Assembly (NCBI RefSeq): GCF_029893345.1
Contig: NZ_JARXVE010000006.1
Span: 62,001-126,000 of the forward strand
DNA length: 64,000 bases
Direction: 5' to 3'
DNA from: Mycolicibacterium frederiksbergense
GTDB lineage: Bacteria; Actinomycetota; Actinomycetes; Mycobacteriales; Mycobacteriaceae
The notes beneath the pieces are model-generated. The model was not told the DNA's origin, did not search any database, and was given only the letters and a program-made list of their open reading frames with translations. Shown piece after piece: positions 40,386-48,361 of this stretch. Position 1 is the stretch's first letter. Every line of letters begins with the position of its first letter. The translations under genes and the position numbers were made by a program.

Positions 40386-41183
40386 GTGACCGCCGAGTTG
40401 CCGGCCGGGGGCCTGATTTACGGGGTCCGGCTTCGATCGGAGTCTCACTACCGGTACGTCGGCCTCACGACAAAGACTGCGCGGGTACGGCTTCGACAGC
40501 ACTTGAGAGTCGCTGCCGCCGGGAAGAAAACGCCGTTCTACGACTGGTTGCGCAAACAGGATCTCGACAACCTGATTGTGGAGCACCTGGACTGGGCGGA
40601 CGAACTCGACGAGCTTGGTGAGGCCGAAATTGCATGGATAGCTCTCCTTCGACAAGAAGGGCACCCGTTGCTGAACCTCACGGACGGCGGACTTGGGCCG
40701 ACGGGCGTGGAATGGACCGCTGAGATGCGGGAAGCCGCCAGGATTCGATCGACGGGCCGTAGGGTTCCCAGCCGATTCGGTGAGGAGAACCCGTTTTATC
40801 AACGGGAGCATTCCGCCGAGCAACGGGCGAAATGGTCAGTTGCGCGTAAGGGCACAAACGTGGGCGCCGACAATCCGAACTACAGGAAGTTTGGAGCTGA
40901 CCATCCCAGTTTCGGGCATGTCATGTCGGAAGAGGCTAAGGCCAAGCTTTCCGAAAAGATGAAAGGCCCTGGAAACCCCAATTTTGGCCGAAGTGCGAGC
41001 GAAGAAACGCGCGCCAAGATGTCAGCGGTTCGAAAAGGCCGTCCTATGCCGTCGAGTCGACGCAGCGCGCACACGCGCCATCACACAAACAAGGGCGTGT
41101 TTAAGGACACGTGCCAACACTGCCGCGACGATCAGGCAGCTCGGCAACCGCTGCGGCCAACCGATTCAGGCGGGGATGACTGA
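40386..41183 (+). CDS. GIY-YIG endonuclease with NUMOD3 repeats (homing-endonuclease-like)
   Basis: A protein of 265 residues starting at GTG 40386. The N-terminal GIY-YIG domain reads LIYGVRL...YRYVGLT, followed by the catalytic-Arg region RLRQHL and the Glu in LGEAEIAWI. The middle has three NUMOD3-type DNA-binding repeats (ENPFYQREHSAEQRAKWS, DNPNYRKFGADHPSFG with KLSEKMKG, NPNFGRSASEETRAKMS). The tail is basic, with a CQHC pair. This architecture is typical of intron-encoded or free-standing phage homing endonucleases. GC content is visibly lower than in nrdE. Its place directly behind nrdE recalls the homing endonucleases of phage nrd genes. Confidence 0.88.
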   Translation: MTAELPAGGLIYGVRLRSESHYRYVGLTTKTARVRLRQHLRVAAAGKKTPFYDWLRKQDLDNLIVEHLDWADELDELGEAEIAWIALLRQEGHPLLNLTDGGLGPTGVEWTAEMREAARIRSTGRRVPSRFGEENPFYQREHSAEQRAKWSVARKGTNVGADNPNYRKFGADHPSFGHVMSEEAKAKLSEKMKGPGNPNFGRSASEETRAKMSAVRKGRPMPSSRRSAHTRHHTNKGVFKDTCQHCRDDQAARQPLRPTDSGGDD

Positions 41184-41247
41184 CGACGCCGTCGAGCGCT
41201 TCGCAGACCGCTTAGACTTTGGTGTCACCAGAGGAAAAGAACCCGGC

Positions 41248-41268
41248 TGCGTGAGCGGCATTTTGTAA
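41248..41268 (+). other. Sequence resembling the last seven codons of nrdE, beyond the GIY-YIG gene
   Basis: TGCGTGAGCGGCATTTTGTAA (41248) is identical at 17 of 21 positions to the nrdE end at 40338-40358 and would read CVSGIL-stop against CVSCML-stop. The similarity does not extend upstream. It could be the displaced end of an invaded nrdE or chance. Confidence 0.3.
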
Positions 41269-41274
41269 GCACGT

Positions 41275-41338
41275 ACGCCGAATGGCCAGTTTTGCACGCC
41301 AATCGCGAAAAAGCGTGCGATAACTGGCCATTCGGCGT
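41275..41338. terminator. 64-nt bidirectional hairpin between convergent genes
   Basis: Perfect 17-bp arms at 41275-41291 and 41322-41338 (ACGCCGAATGGCCAGTT and its complement) continue into an inner GCACGC/GCGTGC stem. It lies between the GIY-YIG gene and the VOC gene, which face each other, ending at the base before the VOC stop codon. It would terminate both transcripts. Confidence 0.85.
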
Positions 41339-41734
41339 TTAGGCGGCGACTGGGTCCATCCAGAAGATCTGCCAGGAGTGGCCGTCTAGGTCGTTGTAGC
41401 TGCGGCCGTACATCAAGCCTTCGTCGTCGGTATCGCCAGCCGCGCCGCCCGCGGCGATGGCGCGGTCCACGAGCGTGTCTACCGCGTCACGGCTGTCGAC
41501 GCCCAAGCAGACGACGCACTCCTTTGTCTTCGACGCGTCGGCGGTCTGGGCCGGGTGTAGCGAGTCGAAAACATCGCGTTGCATCAGCATTGCGAACTGG
41601 TTCTCGCCCAGCACCAGCGTCAGCGTGGTGTCGCTGGTGAAGTTCTCGTTGAAGGTGTAGCCGAGGTCCGTGAAGAACTTCCGCGAGCGCTCGATGTCAG
41701 CGACGGGCAGGTTCACGAAGATCATGGCGTGCAT
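41339..41734 (-). CDS. VOC-superfamily protein (glyoxalase/bleomycin-resistance fold)
   Basis: A protein of 131 residues with the paired beta-alpha-beta-beta-beta modules of the vicinal-oxygen-chelate fold: FVNLPVADIERSRKFFTDLGYTFN at the start and the DLDGHSWQIFWMDP strand at the end. The subgroup is the PhnB/lactoylglutathione-lyase-like type often annotated only as VOC. Its enzymatic role is unknown. It lies alone between the hairpin at 41275 and a GNAT gene on the same strand. Confidence 0.88.
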   Translation of the reverse strand: MHAMIFVNLPVADIERSRKFFTDLGYTFNENFTSDTTLTLVLGENQFAMLMQRDVFDSLHPAQTADASKTKECVVCLGVDSRDAVDTLVDRAIAAGGAAGDTDDEGLMYGRSYNDLDGHSWQIFWMDPVAA

Positions 41735-41929
41735 CGGACAGCTCCTCTGGTCTGCGGCGTCCGGGCGCGGTTGCCGTCACAGGAGCAGACTGTCCGCTGC
41801 ACCGGAACTCATCGGTCCGCGCGGACCGTATCCGTGGGCACAGGCTTGGTGGTTAGCTGACGACCTCCTCAACTTGTGACTTCACCAACGCCCACTGCGG
41901 GTGGGAGAACGAGTAGAGATGCCATGTCC

Positions 41930-42406
41930 TCAGCTGTAGAGGCACACCCGGTGCAGGCCCGTCCCGGCGAACTCCACCACGTTCTCCGTAGGCCGCAGCC
42001 CAAAGCTTGCGTAGAACGGCACGAGCGCTTCTCGCGACGTGCCCCACGCCGGAGTCATTGCACGCGCGGTGATCTCAGCTAGGAACGCACTATAGAACCA
42101 TCTGCCCAGCCCACCGCCGCGATGGGCCGGCAGGATGCAGAACCCACGCCGGCGCCATGGGTACACGACGCCGCCGAGAATCAGCGGATCCGGGACACAG
42201 GTGATCGCGCCCACTGCGATCCCGCCGACAATCAGGCCCAGGTGCAGCGCAGTTGCGTCGTCGTCACCGAGATACCGGCACATCGCATCATCGGGGTCAT
42301 CCGGCCGGATGGCAGTTCGACGCAGCGCAATCGCGGTCACAGCGTCGATCGACGCTACGGTGGCGGCGTCGTGGGCGATCGGTGTCCCGGCCAGGGTGGT
42401 GATCAT
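41930..42406 (-). CDS. GNAT-family N-acetyltransferase
   Basis: A protein of 158 residues. The acetyl-CoA-binding segment is AHRGGGLGRWFYSAFLAEI, with the preceding VYPWRRRGFCILP strand and the closing FYASFGLRPTENVVEF, which is the usual last part of the fold. The target is unknown. Its start is at ATG 42406; the 195 bp between it and the VOC gene hold nothing recognisable. Confidence 0.82.
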   Translation of the reverse strand: MITTLAGTPIAHDAATVASIDAVTAIALRRTAIRPDDPDDAMCRYLGDDDATALHLGLIVGGIAVGAITCVPDPLILGGVVYPWRRRGFCILPAHRGGGLGRWFYSAFLAEITARAMTPAWGTSREALVPFYASFGLRPTENVVEFAGTGLHRVCLYS

Positions 42407-42816
42407 GGCGCGGATGATAGTGGGGCCAAATGGCGGTATGGCTACGCGCGGCGCCGACGACTCGTGGTCTCGGAGGTTCGGAGGTCGGGTTGGGCGTCGA
42501 CGTCGACGCTGACATCGCGATTACACATTCATCGCGGACTACCTACCGACCCGATGGCAACATCCATTCAGCGGATTCTACCCTCTCGCGCAGCTGAAGT
42601 CGGAGATGCAGCAAACAGCATCGCGCCAGCTGAAGGAGATCCCACGCCGATCATCGACAGTGCAGGGGAGCGCCTTGGTTCGCTGCTCCTAACGCCATCG
42701 TGGTCCTGGTAGCAGCTCAGCGGAACGGTAGAACTATGCGGCAGACGTTGCCGCTCGACGCGGCGTCGGCAGAAACTCGATCGCCAGGTGTCCGCCCCAA
42801 CCGCTACCGTCGCACG
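42407..42816. other. Region without a confirmed gene
   Basis: About 410 bp between the divergent GNAT and phosphoesterase genes. A stop-free stretch on the + strand from 42513 to about 42690 reads YTFIADYLPTRWQHPFSGFY and on to RQLKEIPRR, which looks protein-like but has no start and no recognised family. It may be the tail of a decayed gene. No operator is obvious. Confidence 0.35.
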
Positions 42817-43383
42817 GTGCACTTCTTCACCGCCGACTTGCACCTGGCGCACCCGAAGCTCGCGGGCCTGCGCGGATTCGACACCGTGGCCGCGCACGAC
42901 GCCGCGGTGATGGCGCCGCTGTACCGGCTCGACCCGGAGCAGGACACGCTGTGGGTGCTGGGCGACATCTGCTCGGGCGGTGTGGCGAGCATGGAATCGG
43001 CTCTGGCACAGCTGAGCGCGTTGCATGTGCCGATGCACCTCGTAACCGGAAACCATGACCCGGTGCACCCGATGTACCGCGGCGCACAGCAGCACTTCGC
43101 TGACTACGCGGCGGTATTCGCGAGTGTGCAGCAGCTGGCGCGGACGAAGATCGGCAGTACGGGTGTGCTGCTCAACCACTTCCCGTACGCGGGTACGCCG
43201 GACAGGTTCTCGCGCAAGAACTTCGACCAGTACCAGCTGTCGGACATGGGCCAGTGGCTGATTCACGGGCACACGCACTCGGACCAGCGGCGGTCGGGGA
43301 AGCGGTCGATCTGCGTGTCGCTGGAGGCGTGGAATCTGCGGCCCGCATCAGCCGAGGAGATCACCGAGGAGATGGAAGCCTGA
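42817..43383 (+). CDS. Metallophosphoesterase, small phage/bacterial type
   Basis: A calcineurin-like phosphoesterase of 188 residues. The metal ligands appear in order: FTADLHLAH, VLGDICSGG, VTGNHDPVH, LNHFP and the last HGHTH. GTG 42817 directly precedes HFFTADLHL and was chosen as start; an in-frame ATG at 42736 would add 27 residues of unlikely sequence. Related proteins occur in actinophages and chromosomes and cleave phosphodiesters of unknown identity. Confidence 0.87.
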   Translation: MHFFTADLHLAHPKLAGLRGFDTVAAHDAAVMAPLYRLDPEQDTLWVLGDICSGGVASMESALAQLSALHVPMHLVTGNHDPVHPMYRGAQQHFADYAAVFASVQQLARTKIGSTGVLLNHFPYAGTPDRFSRKNFDQYQLSDMGQWLIHGHTHSDQRRSGKRSICVSLEAWNLRPASAEEITEEMEA

Positions 43384-43476
43384 CCGACCCGAAAGTCGGT
43401 GGCGGGCACGCACTCCCGCACACGATCGATTGTGCAGGTTCAGCTGACGCAGGTCCGGGTCGCGCACCGGGTCTGC

Positions 43477-44229
43477 TCAGCCGATTCCTGTCGTTCCGAC
43501 CAGGCGCCCGATCAGGTATGTGACCGCCATGGCGACCGCGCCGCCCACCAGCAGGCGCGTCATCGCAGTGCGGCGACCCGCTCCGCCCAGGTGCGCTGAC
43601 ACATACCCGGTGATCACCAGCCCCGCGGCGACTGCGAGAACGATCCACAGCATGCGATGCCAAGCGATCAACGACGCGGCGATCGGGACCAGGCCACCGA
43701 GACTGAACGAGATCGCCGACGACACTGCCGCTGCGATCGGGTTGGTCAACTCCTCCTGGTCGATACCCAGCTCGACTTCAAGGTGCGCCTTGAGCGGGTC
43801 GTTCTCGGTGAGCTCGTGCGCGACCTGCTGAGCGGTCTCGGTGGACAGCCCCTTCTGCCGGTACAGCTGCACCAGCTCCGCGAACTCCTCCTCGGGCTGC
43901 TCCCGCAGTTCGATCGTCTCCTTGGCGATCAGTGCTTCCTCGGTGTCTCGCTGAGTGCTGACCGAGACATACTCACCCAGCGCCATCGCTGAGGCGCCAG
44001 CTGCGAGACCCGCGATTCCGGCGATGAGGATCGCACTTTCGGATGGCGACGCCGCAGCAACGCCGATGACCAAACCCGCCGTCGACAGCAGTCCGTCGTT
44101 CGCCCCGAGAACCCCGGCGCGCAACCAGTTCAGGCGACTTCCGATCGCACCGGTATGCGGTTCGAAATCGTGGGTCCCTGCCCAGTCGGCAGTTGCGTTG
44201 CCGGTCTTGAGAACTTCCGCTTCGTCCAT
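43477..44229 (-). CDS. VIT1/CCC1-family transporter (Fe/Mn)
   Basis: An integral membrane protein of 250 residues starting at ATG 44229. The N-terminal HTGAIGSRLNWLRAGVLGANDGLLSTAGL is the family hallmark, followed by two helices, a cytoplasmic metal-binding segment with EEALIAKETIELREQPEEEF, and three further helices. Members move iron or manganese out of the cytoplasm in exchange for protons. It stands alone, with no iron regulator site seen. Confidence 0.92.
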   Translation of the reverse strand: MDEAEVLKTGNATADWAGTHDFEPHTGAIGSRLNWLRAGVLGANDGLLSTAGLVIGVAAASPSESAILIAGIAGLAAGASAMALGEYVSVSTQRDTEEALIAKETIELREQPEEEFAELVQLYRQKGLSTETAQQVAHELTENDPLKAHLEVELGIDQEELTNPIAAAVSSAISFSLGGLVPIAASLIAWHRMLWIVLAVAAGLVITGYVSAHLGGAGRRTAMTRLLVGGAVAMAVTYLIGRLVGTTGIG

Positions 44230-44586
44230 CACGCCGCACACAGTAAACACAGCTCAGAGCGCATTTCAACGAACCGAAGCCTCACCTTCGGAAGGGAAAT
44301 CAAAGCTAAGTGAGCGCACCCACACCTAAATCCGATAGGAAAGGCGGACCGAGCGTAGCGAACATCGCCAGGCAAATTCTGTAGCCAGGTGCGCCTTTCG
44401 CACCTCGGCTTCTGAAGCTCGAAACAAGCCACGCACCTCGAAGTCGAGAACCGCGCCCGCTGAGACCGCATTCATGGCATCCATTTTGGTGTCCGGCCCC
44501 GACCTCCGCTCGAAATACGATATGAATCCGTGGCGTCGGTACACCAGCCGGCAGCGGGGATTCGGCACGGCAGAGGAGGTCGGACC
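44230..44586. other. Intergenic, AT-richer region without a recognisable gene
   Basis: About 360 bp between the VIT gene and the membrane protein gene. It holds the two divergent promoters. Short open frames on both strands have no family match or ribosome site. I see no repeat or operator of note. Confidence 0.4.
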
Positions 44587-45390
44587 ATGACTGTGCCGCC
44601 CTCAGATCCACCACCGTCGCGAAGATGGCCGGGGCAATTGCCACCACCAGACCCACAACTGGGACGTTGGGAGCCGCCTCTTGCACCCCACAATTCGCGG
44701 TGGCCGCCGCCTCACATCCGCCAGGAGCATGGGCCGCCGCCCGAGCCGCCCGAGCCGCCCGAGCTGCGCGCGCTCTCGGACGGACGTCCTGGCCGCGTCA
44801 AGCGCGATGTGGCGATTGTGACTGTCTTCGCCCTGATGTTCGTCGTGAACAGGGTCGTGCACATGACGATCGGCCACGATGGTCTTGTGACCGACAAGCG
44901 CGCATCCAATGCGAAGATCGCTACTGTCACCTCTGATTTCGATGCCGTGTGTTTATTTGGCTCAATCAGCAATGCGGCCGTCTATGCTAAGCCCTACAAG
45001 ATCATTGCGTTCCATCAGTCCGCAGGCTCCGCCAGGTGGAACGAAACAACGGTGGACGCGCAGGCGCGCTATGCAGCAGATCCCAGCGCGCTGTCCTCGA
45101 TCAATGTTGTTGCCTGCCTGTCGCGGACGCCGGGAACCGAAGTGAGGACAGGTAGCTGTGACTTCGAATCTGGCGGTGTGCAGGTCAGTATCGATCGCTA
45201 TGCGGTCGAGTACACCATTGACCTGCATGAAGCCAAGACCGGCAAGCCAATCAAGAGCCTTGGGACTGTGAAGGGTACCGCGACCGATTGCCCGATGCCC
45301 GCCATGTTTAACAGTGGCGCAACCAAGCTCTACGCGAGACCGGACACCGCTGCTGTGGAAGAAAAGCTCGCGGCTTTCGCCACCGAATAA
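44587..45390 (+). CDS. Proline-rich single-pass membrane protein of unknown function
   Basis: A protein of 267 residues. The first ~75 residues are cytoplasmic and proline-rich (PPSDPPPSRRW, PEPPEPPEL). A single hydrophobic helix at about 92-112 (DVAIVTVFALMFVVNRVVHM) follows, preceded by basic residues, so the ~150-residue C-terminal domain should be outside. That domain has Cys pairs (CLFGS, CLSRT, SCDFE, CPMP) that could form disulfides. This resembles mycobacterial envelope proteins with no assigned function. Codon use is less GC-biased than in neighbours. Confidence 0.75.
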   Translation: MTVPPSDPPPSRRWPGQLPPPDPQLGRWEPPLAPHNSRWPPPHIRQEHGPPPEPPEPPELRALSDGRPGRVKRDVAIVTVFALMFVVNRVVHMTIGHDGLVTDKRASNAKIATVTSDFDAVCLFGSISNAAVYAKPYKIIAFHQSAGSARWNETTVDAQARYAADPSALSSINVVACLSRTPGTEVRTGSCDFESGGVQVSIDRYAVEYTIDLHEAKTGKPIKSLGTVKGTATDCPMPAMFNSGATKLYARPDTAAVEEKLAAFATE

Positions 45391-45477
45391 AGTGCGATGA
45401 CGAGGGTTACGTCAGTGTCAGACGAGCGAGCCGGCCTCGGTAGCAGGCCCACCTGTAGCCGACGCTGATGTTGGGAA

Positions 45478-45864
45478 TTAGCTGTCGCGAGCCTGATCCG
45501 CGTGCAGCGCCTTCACCCGTCGCTGCTCGCGCAGCACGCTTTGGAAGCTCTCGCGTTCCGCGACCAACCACTCCGGTTTCTCCTCGAGCAGCTGATTGAT
45601 TTGCTCGGTGGTGAGCGCATCCTTGATGCCGCCGCGCGCGAGGCCGGCGATCGAGACGCCCAGCTTGGCTGCCACGAGGTTCTTCGGGTGCGGCCCGTTC
45701 TTGCGCAGGTCCTTGAGCCACTGCGGTGGGTCGGCCTGCAAGGCGGCGAGCTCGCTGCGGGTGATCGCATTCTCCTGGAACTCCGCAGGCGTCGCGGGCA
45801 AGTACACGTCCAGCTTCTTCGCCGCCGTGGCGGGTTTCATGGACTGCGCGTTGGGCCTGCTCAT
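45478..45864 (-). CDS. DUF5997-family protein
   Basis: A protein of 128 residues. The core KPATAAKKLDVYLPATPAEFQ with LQADPPQWLKDLRKNGPHPKNLVAAKLGVSIAGLARGG is the DUF5997 pattern as remembered. The middle part reads like a short helix-turn-helix-type segment. It is divergent, by 28 bp, from a LysR-substrate-binding-like gene, a pairing seen in other Actinobacteria. The two probably work together as a regulator/effector pair; this is inference. Confidence 0.75.
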   Translation of the reverse strand: MSRPNAQSMKPATAAKKLDVYLPATPAEFQENAITRSELAALQADPPQWLKDLRKNGPHPKNLVAAKLGVSIAGLARGGIKDALTTEQINQLLEEKPEWLVAERESFQSVLREQRRVKALHADQARDS

Positions 45865-45892
45865 GGACCCAGCCTATCGGTAGCCTGATGCG

Positions 45893-46606
45893 GTGACCCC
45901 GCTCTCCCTCACCCTCGGCTACGTCCCTGGCGGGACGCCCGCGAAGTGGGCTCGGATCTGGGCGGAGCGCCACCCCGAGGTTCAACTGCAACTATGCCCC
46001 GTCGCCGCGGCAGACGCGGCCGCCGCAGTGCGCGCCGGCACCGTGGACGTGGCGTTGCTTCGGCTGCCGGCCGACACGTCTGGGCTGGCCATCATCCCGC
46101 TTTACGAGGAGACGACGGTAGCCGTGGTGCCGACCGATCACCTTCTCACCGCCGTCGACGAAATCACCGCCGCGGATCTCGATGGCGAGCCGACCCTCGT
46201 CCCACTCGACCATGTCGTGGCCTGGGCGGACGCCCCCGGCGCCCCGGTCGATCACCGACCCGAGACCACCGAGGACGCAATCGAACTCGTCGCCGCAGGG
46301 CTCGGCGCGCTCATCGTTCCTCAGTCACTGGCGCGGCTGTATCACCGCAAGGACCTCACGTACCGCCCGATCACCGATGCGCCGACCTGCCCGGTGGCAC
46401 TCGCCTGTCCGGAAGGGTCGCAGTCGGCAATGGTCGAGGAGTTCATCGGGATTGTGCGGGGCCGCAAACCCGGTTCGTCGCGTGGGCAAGACCAGCCGGC
46501 ACCGAAACGCACCGCACGGGAGAAGACCCTCGCCAAGCAGGCCGCCCGCGCCGCTGCGGGCAAGGTCGCCCGCAAGCCGGGCCGAGCCCAGCGTGGTCGA
46601 CGCTGA
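45893..46606 (+). CDS. LysR-type substrate-binding domain protein lacking a DNA-binding domain
   Basis: A protein of 237 residues. It begins directly with the first strand of a LysR effector-binding domain (LTLGYVPGGTPAKWARIW), followed by VDVALLRLP, VVPTDHLLT and a second lobe, ELVAAGLGALIVPQSLAR. There is no winged helix in front. The last ~45 residues are strongly basic (KRTAREKTLAKQAARAAAGK) and could bind nucleic acid. It is divergent from the DUF5997 gene, which may supply the missing DNA-binding part. Confidence 0.85.
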   Translation: MTPLSLTLGYVPGGTPAKWARIWAERHPEVQLQLCPVAAADAAAAVRAGTVDVALLRLPADTSGLAIIPLYEETTVAVVPTDHLLTAVDEITAADLDGEPTLVPLDHVVAWADAPGAPVDHRPETTEDAIELVAAGLGALIVPQSLARLYHRKDLTYRPITDAPTCPVALACPEGSQSAMVEEFIGIVRGRKPGSSRGQDQPAPKRTAREKTLAKQAARAAAGKVARKPGRAQRGRR

Positions 46607-46655
46607 CGCGATACGCAGGGGAGGCGTCAGTGGCGAAGAAGGCGACCGGGTCCGA

Positions 46656-47381
46656 TCAACCCAGCGATGCCCGCAGCGCGGTGAGCCGGGCGTACTCGTC
46701 AAATTCTGCAGTCGCAGAACCGCCGGTCACGGGGTCGGTGAGCTCCGCACGACTCCAGTCGCCGGCCCAGTCGATAATCCACCCGGACATCGCAGCGAGA
46801 CCGTGGACAGCGGACCTGTGATCCTCAATTGTGCCCGCCCCCAACGCCATCGGCACCCGGGTTGGAAACCGATGGTCGATCCGGGGTTGCGCGAAGTCGA
46901 GGTCGCCGAGCAGGAGCACCGCGAGGGTGCCACCGCCGACGGCGGCGATGTAGGTCAGCCTGCCACCCGTCACCGCGGCCACCACCGCGCCGATCTCGAG
47001 CGCCGCGTACTCAGCGGCGGCGTCCGGATCGTCCCCGCCCGGGAAGGAGACCTCGTCGTTGACCAAGCTGGGCAGGTCGTCTGAGTGGCCGCGCTCCAGA
47101 ATCAACTGCGCACCTGCGCGACCGCCGGTCGGAAGTGCCCGGCCCCACCGCACCGATTGCGGCCCGGGCGCGACGCTGGCCATCAACTCGACGGTGGTAT
47201 TGATCGTTGCGCCCGAGGTGCGGCCGGTGAAGACGAAGGAATCGGTAGCCAAATCCGCTGCGTAGTCGAACTCACCGCCGAGCCGCTCCTCTACGCCCTC
47301 CTGGAGCAGGAGCTGACTCATCGCTGCGTACAGCGCCCCGCGGTCGTGCAGTACTCGCAAGTCTTCGAACGCGATTGGCAT
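46656..47381 (-). CDS. Hypothetical protein (possibly DUF6882)
   Basis: A protein of 241 residues with no clear catalytic motif. The middle section resembles the DUF6882 type, with repeated hydrophobic strands (GAVVAAVTGGRLTYIAAVGGG) and no convincing membrane helix. It overlaps the start region of the next, divergent gene by a few bases only. It may form a functional pair with the DUF6891-like gene at 47522. The family assignment is from memory and weak. Confidence 0.6.
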   Translation of the reverse strand: MPIAFEDLRVLHDRGALYAAMSQLLLQEGVEERLGGEFDYAADLATDSFVFTGRTSGATINTTVELMASVAPGPQSVRWGRALPTGGRAGAQLILERGHSDDLPSLVNDEVSFPGGDDPDAAAEYAALEIGAVVAAVTGGRLTYIAAVGGGTLAVLLLGDLDFAQPRIDHRFPTRVPMALGAGTIEDHRSAVHGLAAMSGWIIDWAGDWSRAELTDPVTGGSATAEFDEYARLTALRASLG

Positions 47382-47521
47382 ATCCAGACACTAATGGCGC
47401 AAGAGCATCATCAAAGGCGAATGGTCTGCCCCGGGTCGATGAGATCACTGCCGTCCGAGGCTACGATCACCACCGCCGAGTGATTTGCCCGGTCCCGACT
47501 GCATACCTGGAGGCCAGCGCC

Positions 47522-48187
47522 GTGAGCGCACCGTCGTACCCCAACGCCATCCCCGACTACGCCGTGCTCCCTGTTCTGCCACTGGACGAGGAGGACCGCG
47601 CCACCCTCACCTCCGAGATCTGGGGCATGCTGGTCACCGGCAACGACGACGCCGAGGAGTTCCTCGAGATCTACGCCGAGGACTACGAACTCACCGAGGA
47701 GCAGCTCACCACCGCCTTCGCCGCTCTGCGCGAAGCGAGACTGCGCCAGCAGACCGAGATCGGCGACTACCGGTCGCGGACCCGGGCGGCATTCGAGGAA
47801 ATCAACGCCAACGGCGTGATCGCCCGCGCCGACTTCTCCTGCTGCGGCACCTGCGCCTCCGCCGAAATCGGCGACGAGCGCGACGGCAGCCGCCACTGGA
47901 GCGGCTTCATCTACTTCCACACCCAGGACACCGACCGCCTGATCGAGGACGGCTCGACCTACATCGGCTATGGAGCGTTCGAGCCCGAGAACTTCGACGA
48001 GGACGCGTACAACCGGCTCAGCGATCAGGCGAGGGAGGACCTGTACTTCAGCGACGTGACCCGGGTGCTCGACGAGGTGGTATTCCCCATCGTGCGGCGT
48101 CACGGCATTGAGCCGGAGTGGAACCGCGATCTGGGGACGCGGGTGCTGCTCACCAACGCCGACTGGTACGCGCCGATCGAAAGCTGA
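47522..48187 (+). CDS. DUF6891-like protein
   Basis: A protein of 221 residues starting at GTG 47522. The central motif ADFSCCGTCASAEIGDE, with its Cys-Cys-x2-Cys cluster, and the following GFIYFHTQDTDRL and YIGYGAF strands are distinctive and resemble DUF6891. No enzyme family is evident; a metal site at the Cys cluster is possible. It is divergent from the DUF6882-like gene. Confidence 0.75.
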   Translation: MSAPSYPNAIPDYAVLPVLPLDEEDRATLTSEIWGMLVTGNDDAEEFLEIYAEDYELTEEQLTTAFAALREARLRQQTEIGDYRSRTRAAFEEINANGVIARADFSCCGTCASAEIGDERDGSRHWSGFIYFHTQDTDRLIEDGSTYIGYGAFEPENFDEDAYNRLSDQAREDLYFSDVTRVLDEVVFPIVRRHGIEPEWNRDLGTRVLLTNADWYAPIES

Positions 48188-48361
48188 GGAAGGCGCCTCG
48201 CGCGGTGAACGAGTGCAGGAGCCACCGTATTTCGGCTGGCTGTCGACCGAGCTGCCCACATACGAACCGACGACGCTGAACTGGAAGGCCAAGGTGGGTC
48301 ACGGCCGGACCGACTCGAAAAACCAGTAGCCATCACCGGACTGAGCCTGCACGCTTGAAGC

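Noticed and set aside
38193..40823. A long minus-strand frame across nrdE
   Set aside because: It is the complementary frame of a highly biased nrdE coding sequence; it has no domain and runs over an operon junction.
41271..41340. A miniature transposon (MITE) at the long inverted repeat
   Set aside because: There is no target-site duplication visible and the position between convergent stops is better explained by a terminator.
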